Assembly: GCA_001931875.2 (NCBI GenBank)
Contig: MSJH02000089.1
Location: 1 to 23,609, forward strand
Source of the DNA: Byssochlamys sp. IMV 00236
Taxonomy: Eukaryota; Ascomycota; Eurotiomycetes; Eurotiales; Thermoascaceae
DNA: 23,609 nt
Direction: 5' to 3'
Below are positions 18,101-23,609 of the stretch, one piece after another. Made by a program: the position numbers and the translations under genes. The notes under the pieces were generated by a model that saw nothing but the letters and a program-made list of their open reading frames with translations, made no database searches and was not told the origin of the DNA. Within the stretch, counting starts at the first letter, position 1. Every line of letters begins with the position of its first letter.

Positions 18101-20069
18101 ATGAATCGCAACGGCAACCGTAATGAACCTTCTTCCAACAGAGTGAGAGGGCCTACTTCTGCTTTATCGAGCTTTTTAAGAGTGAGTTGTCTTTAGTTGT
18201 TATAGATGTGAACCTGATCTTGGACGTCTTTGTAGGAGCAAGGTATTCAAGTGCCTAACCGTAGCAGAAGAGCACGCCGTGAGGAACAAGCGACTCCAAG
18301 AGATATGAGTATTGATCCTTCTACACCCTCTGATGAAGCTAGTTCCATGGAAGGAGTAGAGCAGACTGTGACGGTTGCTGCGCAGTCGTCATCGTCATCA
18401 TTAACAACAACAACAGCAACAGAGGAAATGACTTTTACTGCATCATCATCATCTAAAAAAAAGAGAAAAGATGATAGTGACGACGATGATGATGTTGACT
18501 TTGCGCCATCCAGTTCAAGAAAGGCGGTCAAAGGCCGTGCACGCATTCTGTTTTGTGTGGTCTGTAAAAGCAGATTTGCCCGTGACATAAACGATGATAA
18601 TGAAGAGACTCTTTGCAGTGACTGCAAGGCTGGAAAGTCTCCTAATAAACCTGTTAAGCCCAAGAAGAAAAGGTTGAACGTCAGTAAGAAAGAACAGTTA
18701 CTTGCACATGATAGAGTGCCTTCCCTTCAAGATATTTGTATTTCTGTAGGTGACTCTATGCATATGTGTATATAGAAATTGACAGTGACTTGAACATAGA
18801 TTGTTGTTGAATATATCGATGAAGTTGAAACCTTTGGCTTCATTAGTGACGAAAGCTTTGAAAAGCTGGCCAAGATCATTTCTCGTAACAGAAAATTGAA
18901 CAATCAAATTTCAAGACTGTTTATGGAACCATACAGAAAGACCCTAAGCTTATATGACTGCACTAGTAAGTAGTAGTAATAAATAATGAATGATATGTAC
19001 TCATGTTCAATAGATATGGATGAGAACGCACTGATGAATGTTGCTCACTTTTGTCCTAGAATGGAAAGGCTAGAACTGATCTATTGTGGTCAGATCAATG
19101 ACAAGGTGTTGCGTCTTTATCAAGAACGATTACACAATTTGAAGTCATTGTTTCTTTCTGGTGCTTTCCTTGTTACCAAAGAAGCGTGGATTTCATTCTT
19201 TGAAACGACAAATAAGAGGCTTGAAGCCTTTGGTCTACGTCATTCAAATCGCTTTGATCTCACCTGTATTGAATCTCTGTCCAAGCTTTGTCCTAATCTT
19301 CAATCGCTCAATTTAGGGCAACTGGGTTCTCTGACATCAAAATACTTGCCACATATTGCGAAATTGACCAAGCTGACCAAGTTGGAACTAGCATGGCCGT
19401 CTAATGAAGAAGAAGATACAGAACAAACAACTAATTTGATTCATATGTTAGAAGAGGTTGGCCCTCAGTTGACCGAACTATCCCTTAGAGGATTTTATGG
19501 TTTAACTGACGACGTATTGCTAAAAGGTATCATGAAACATTGCAAGAACCTTAAAAAGTTGAATGTGGAACAAAGTGAACAACTCACAGCTGAGGCTGCG
19601 GTACAATTCTTTGAGAACTGGGAAGCTGAAGGCCTGACATATCTGGACATTTCCCGATGTATTCTGTTAAATGACGAAGTTCTGAAAGTGGCCATCCGTC
19701 GCTTTGGCAACACTTTAACTCATTTAAACATTCACAGCTTAGAGTTACTTTCTCCTAACGGCTTGGAAGTCTTGGCTGGTGTGAATGAGAATGAAAAGGA
19801 TTATTGTCACCAGCTCACGTATCTTAACTGCAGCTTTGTTCGAGCTATGGATGACTTTGTTCTTCAAAAATTGATTACAAAATGCAAATCATTACAAGAC
19901 ATTCATGTTTGGGGCTGTCACTTGGTAAAAATGAAATATACTTTTATGCATATTGTATTCACTTTATTTCTTTAAATAGATCACAAATGCAGTAAATGCT
20001 CAAATCAATCCCCTATTACGCATTATTGGAAGGGAAACCAGTACTATATCTTTGTTAAATACTCAATAA
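18101..20069 (+). CDS. RAD7: DNA repair protein Rad7 (nucleotide excision repair, LRR)
   Basis: Five exons: 18101-18181, 18236-18745, 18800-18965, 19014-19924, 19980-20069; introns of 48-55 nt; 585 aa (yeast 565). The N-terminal motif VRGPTSALSSFLREQGIQVP matches Rad7 (VKGPNSALTQFLREEGI). A Ser/Thr/Asp-rich linker with KKKRK follows, then a Cys4 zinc ribbon (C134, C137, C154, C157; FCVVCKSRF...LCSDC). The region VPSLQDICISIVVEYIDEVE then leads to about ten leucine-rich repeats (LERLELIYCGQIND, LKSLFLSGAFLVTKEAW, LTYLDISRC). The last exon ends LLRIIGRETSTISLLNTQ, parallel to Rad7's end. Rad7 acts with Rad16 in global-genome repair and as part of a cullin ligase. The 91-bp gap to the next gene is very short. 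Confidence 0.95.
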
Positions 20070-20160
20070 TATATGGTTGGGCATTTGTGTTACCTTTTTT
20101 TTTTTTAATTTTCTCTTCTTTATCCTCTCTTTCTCTCTTTCAAGCAAATGTCTTGCTTCA

Positions 20161-21857
20161 ATGGCAAAATCCAATAAATTAAAAAAACCACCTCGGTTTT
20201 ACTTTTGGAGAAAGACTTTATCATTATCTGATCTCAATCTACCTCGTCGTTCAAAGATAACAGTTGATGCCCTTCGTACATTAAGCTTGTTTCCTTCTGT
20301 CCTTGGCTGGGCCTACAATTGGCAACAAGCCTTACAGGTACCATTACGTGATGCAGGTGGTGCTGTTATTCTTCAGAGTTCTCAGTTGGATTATGTCGTT
20401 GCTAGTTTTTGGGTAATTGAATACAACATTGCTTTAATATTCACATTAACCAAATGATAGTGTGCCTTGGCTGGTTACTGGAATTGGATATTAACCACAA
20501 GTATGATGAGACGTTGGATATATCATTATGAAATAGAAAATGCCATTGTTCGACTGATCACCTTTATTGTCATCACATGGTCCATTTCAGCTTTTGTTGG
20601 TTCTCGCAATGGACCTGATCAACCTATACGTACCTGGATGATTAATTGCTTTATATTGTTAATCACAGACGTTATTCGACTTTCTATCGTTTCAGATCCT
20701 AAATATCACGGAAAAAATGCCAATGTAGGAGATCCGAACCTATTTCTAAAATTAACAATCACCAAAGTGCTCATCATCCCCATGTCAGTAGCAACATGTC
20801 TTTCTGTTATCGCAGTACTTATACAAATCGATCAATTACACTACAGTACAAGCCAGCTCATGTCTGGGCCCGTTTTATTAGATGCGAACTTGACACAGGC
20901 AAGCCATGACTCGATACTAGTCTTGATCATGTCATGCTGGACATACACATGCTTCGAGAGAAGACAGGTGCTTAGAAAGACCACTTTGAAGCTACTAGAG
21001 CCATATCAACACGTAGATTATCGATTTGTCCTAGGGCAACCGCCATCGGCTCAAGCACAGATGCTCGTAGGACCGGATATTATTCAGGAATCAGACATTC
21101 ATAAGGACATGATCCTAGTACAATCTTCTGATATTGAAACAGACAAGAGTAGAAAAGTGTTTGAAGCATTCAAATGGGCAAAAGAGTTGAACCATGAACA
21201 TATTGTAAAAGTAGACGACGACGTCTTTGTTCGTTGGGATACTATCATTGAAGAACTAAAAGCCATGGACCCAAAACCATATTATTGGAAAGGGCTCACT
21301 TATAGGTATGTGTAGATTTTATATATATATGATTTATTGACCCTATACACCATAGAAATATACCCATTCGTACCTTGAGCAATTATAAAACATTGAAAAC
21401 AGACTATGCATTACCTGTTATTCCAGCTTATACCCACGGTATGCTATACATTTTTTCAAAGGACGTCCTGGAATTAATTCTGAACCCAAGCTCACCAAGA
21501 CGATTTGTTCATGGAGATGGAGAAAACTTTGCTATTTGGCTATTTGGTTTCAACATAAGCCCTAATCATGATAGGCGAATTCATGATGCATATGATGTGT
21601 GCGAGAATGATTTTATAGGAAAACGTATGGAAAGAACAACAGACATGCTAGTCATGTACTCTAACCTTGTGAGTGGGCGTCTACCGTGTACTGGATTTGA
21701 TCTCAATGGCTGTGCTCTCTGCTATTCCTGCCTTAATAAAAGACCAAGTTGGAGAACAATAAATTTTGCTTGTGATCCTGATAAAGGTATCATATTGAGA
21801 GAGATGGTTGGCTTTTCTCAAATTGCTGGCCTGCTGGATCGAACCTCTTTTGAATAA
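20161..21857 (+). CDS. EOS1-like membrane domain fused to GT31 (beta-1,3-galactosyltransferase-like) domain
   Basis: Three exons, 20161-20412, 20461-21305, 21356-21857, with 48- and 50-nt introns; 532 aa. Residues about 35-210 resemble the EOS1 N-glycosylation family (ALRTLSLFPSVLGWAYNW; LDYVVASFWCALAGYWNW; MMRRWIYHYEIENAIVRLIT), with probable membrane helices near 76-96, 115-131, 143-161 and 187-207. Residues about 235-532 are a GT31 domain: ILVLIMSCWTYTCFERRQVL, RKTTLKLL, QESDIHKDMILVQ, FKWAKEL, then the metal-binding KVDDDVFVRW (Asp336-338) and HGDGENFAIW (418-427). Exon 2 runs without a break through both parts, so the joint is not a splice artefact. Likely an ER/Golgi glycosyltransferase; sugar and acceptor are unknown. 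GT31 assignment is firmer than EOS1. Confidence 0.83.
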
Positions 21858-22147
21858 TAAACATTACATCTATTTCTCTCTCTTTTTTTTTATTTTGTTT
21901 AGTTCCCATGAATATTTCTCCTTAAAGTACTCACGTTATCCCTAAAGTGCTAAACAAAGGGGGGGAGCGTACCTTGAAAGCCAGCTGAATAATCTGATAA
22001 CATAATCCAATCAAAATCATGGAAAAAAGAAGTAGCGAAATCAGCGCAAATTGCTCCAATCCTGTTACATGTAACTATATAAACTCAACTTTTTCTCCCT
22101 CTTTTTTTTTTTTCTTTTATTATTGCTTATAAATTATATCTAAAAAA
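21858..22147. promoter_or_regulatory. Upstream region of ATX1
   Basis: 290 bp with a CT-rich and poly-T start (21872-21890), a G7 run at 21960-21966, and a CT/T-rich tract (22090-22118) 30-60 bp before the ATG. No metal-regulatory element could be assigned with confidence. Confidence 0.45.
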
Positions 22148-22471
22148 ATGGCTGTAATGAAAAGACGATTACGCGTCTAGTTTTATATGAAAGCTAATAC
22201 CACTTCTTTTTATTAGACATATGTTTTCAATGTTGTAATGTCTTGTTCTGGCTGTTCTGGCGCTGTCGAAAGAGCCTTAAATAGATTAGGTAATAATAAC
22301 AATAAAGAGAGAGAGGGGGGAAAAGAGAATAACAATTATACATATATAGGCGTTGAAAGTGTCAAGACTGATTTAGAAAAGCAAGAAGTAGTTGTTGTTA
22401 GTGAGCGTCCGATTGAAGAAGTATTAGCTACCATCCAAAAGACTGGTAAAACTGTCTCTGTCAAAAACTAA
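22148..22471 (+). CDS. ATX1: Copper chaperone Atx1/ATOX1-like
   Basis: Three exons: 22148-22153 (only Met-Ala), 22217-22289, 22350-22471; introns of 63 and 60 nt; 66 aa (yeast 73, human 68). The spliced protein starts MATYVFNVVMSCSGCSGAVE, with the copper-binding MxCxxC (MSCSGC, residues 10-15). GVESVKTDLEKQEVVVVSER and PIEEVLATIQKTGKTVSVKN complete the beta-alpha-beta-beta-alpha-beta HMA fold. It carries Cu(I) in the cytosol to a P-type ATPase of the Golgi. Reading straight through intron 2 stays open but inserts Asn/Glu/Gly-rich residues foreign to the fold, so splicing (GTAATA...TATATAG) is preferred. The first exon is inferred from the GTAATG donor and frame. Confidence 0.93.
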
Positions 22472-22491
22472 TATTGTGATTTAAATAAAAT

Positions 22492-23537
22492 TTATGAACC
22501 GCTCCAAAATATTGTTATCTCGCCGTCTGCAGGACCAGAGACGACACTGTCTGTTGGTTTTGAAGAAGGTGAAGAAGCCTTGTTTTTGTCATCAAAGGGG
22601 TCCTCTTTTTCTGGTTTAAGCGTCTTTTTAAAGGATGCACTTCGAGTCACCCCATCTTGTATCTTGACTGTATCCACGCGCATAATTTGAGGTTTAGCTC
22701 GTACCACCTGAGTTGCTTGAACGACCGTGGCCGTACGAGGTTGCTCTAGGTTGGAATCGGTTGATGTTCGTCTGCTGACACCACCTAAATAACTTTGAGT
22801 CATTATACTGTTTCCTGTTGATAAATGGTGATCATCGAATGGATTTTCAGCGTTACCGTTTTGCCATTGACTTGATGCAACGCTTGTAAATGTTGAGACG
22901 CTCGCATGGCGTCCGTCATCCAAGTCAAGTATTGAACTTTGTGCACGAGAAGCTGTTGGCGGTACAAATGCGACTGGTATAACTCCTGACATAACTTTGG
23001 ACTAGATATATAACATTAGATTTTAAATAATATAAAAAGGATAGATATGATTTACATTTCTATTATATTGCATTTCTTCTTCCTGTCGAGGAGTAATTGA
23101 TCTCTTACTGTGATTATTTACAATAGCCTTCTTCAGTCCAAGTGGTATCTTGTTTTTCTTTCGTCTGTATCTGATCAATAGAAATCCTGCAATAGCTAAT
23201 AAAGCACCACCACCGACTAGACCACCAACGAGACCACCAATGAGACCGGCATTGGAAGAGTTGTTTGAGCCATTCGAATTGCCTGATGAGGGCAAACCTA
23301 ATACTTGAGGTGGCATACACTTTGGGTCAGGACAGACACCCTGGCTTGTCATTGTTCCTACGACACATACGTAGCCATTGGAACAACTTGGTGTACAGCT
23401 CTTTACACAGCCTTTAATTTATATAAAAATGAATACAAGAGAGAACAAAATAAGATTTTTTTTTTGGGTTTACTTTGTGCATGGATTGAATTAAACAATG
23501 ATAAAAGTAAGAATGAAAATAATATGAGCCATTTCAT
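22492..23537 (-). CDS. OPY2: OPY2-like single-pass membrane protein (HOG pathway anchor)
   Basis: Three exons: 23537-23474, 23411-23056, 23001-22492; introns of 62 and 54 nt; 309 aa. The signal peptide is MKWLILFSFLLLSLFNSIHA. It is followed by a Cys-rich ectodomain (SCVKSCTPSCSNGYVCVVGT ... GVCPDPKC, eight Cys in about 32 residues) of the Opy2 type. A Ser/Asn linker leads to a Gly-rich transmembrane helix (about 76-101) and a stop-transfer RYRRKK. The cytoplasmic tail holds SKVMSGVIPVAFVPPTASR, as in fungal Opy2, and two related acidic motifs, NPFDD (193-197) and DPFDD (274-278). In yeast Opy2 recruits the Ste50 adaptor to the membrane. Its stop is 20 bp from the ATX1 stop on the other strand. 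Confidence 0.85.
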
Positions 23538-23555
23538 TCTATTCAACTATATTTT

Positions 23556-23609
23556 TTTTTTAAAAAAAAAAGAGAAAGTATTTTTTTTTTTTTTTTTTCC
23601 CTTTTTTTG
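23556..23609. repeat. Poly-T/poly-A tracts at window end
   Basis: Runs of T, A and T again lie just upstream of the OPY2 start. Such homopolymers flank many genes here and may be nucleosome-excluding promoter elements. Confidence 0.6.

Noticed and set aside
18247..18663. Minus-strand 138-codon frame opposite RAD7 exon 2
   Set aside because: Ser/Val/Asp-run translation is the antisense of the RAD7 acidic/serine linker.
23114..23320. Alternative minus-strand frame rich in Trp/Arg/Ser
   Set aside because: It is the out-of-frame reading of the Gly-rich OPY2 membrane helix.

Overview
The window looks like nuclear DNA of an early-diverging filamentous fungus, most likely Mucoromycota (Mucorales: Mucor/Rhizopus/Parasitella-like). 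The reasons are many short GT-AG introns (about 45-85 nt), AT-rich spacers full of poly-A/poly-T and CT tracts, very close gene packing, and relics of a Tc1/mariner-like transposon of a type I associate with Mucorales. The genus is an inference. All gene models below were spliced by hand from reading-frame continuity, splice motifs and protein-family similarity. Totals quoted are my own arithmetic, and every recognised model closes in frame.

Layout. 194-1689 (-): BCKDH E2 (DBT). 1690-5100 is a gene-poor island with two broken pieces of a mariner-type transposase in opposite orientations (1757-2343 + and 4467-5031 -), sharing a 175-bp segment that differs at 3 positions. Between them is an unrecognised, probably broken gene (2516-about 3085, -). 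5118-6133 (-): exosome subunit RRP45. 6690-7026 (-): V-ATPase subunit e (VMA9), split into three tiny exons. 7347-9036 (-): alpha-arrestin with a PPxY motif. 9911-11506 (-): CCDC6/DUF2046-like coiled-coil protein in ten exons, one intron being GC-AG. 11819-12713 (+): NAD(P)-binding Rossmann (SDR-like) protein. 13401-15837 (+): Jsn1/Puf2-type protein with two RRMs and Pumilio repeats. Its stop lies one base from the stop of the convergent proteasome-assembly chaperone PSMG4 (15839-16290, -). 16291-17242 holds a short hairpin/MITE-like element and a small tandem repeat. 17243-17732 (-): ribosomal protein eS12. It shares a divergent promoter with RAD7 (18101-20069, +). RAD7 is followed 91 bp later by a gene joining an EOS1-like multi-pass membrane domain to a GT31 glycosyltransferase (20161-21857, +). 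Then come the copper chaperone ATX1 (22148-22471, +) and, convergent with it, an OPY2-like membrane anchor (22492-23537, -).

Most genes are unrelated housekeeping functions (mitochondrial metabolism, RNA decay and binding, proteasome assembly, translation, DNA repair, vacuolar acidification, copper delivery, osmosignalling). I see no gene cluster acting as a single pathway. The most unusual items are the EOS1-GT31 fusion, the one-base convergent PUF2/PSMG4 junction, the mirror-image transposon fragments, the 155-bp inverted-repeat element at 16717-16871, and a palindromic bZIP-like site in the RPS12/RAD7 promoter.
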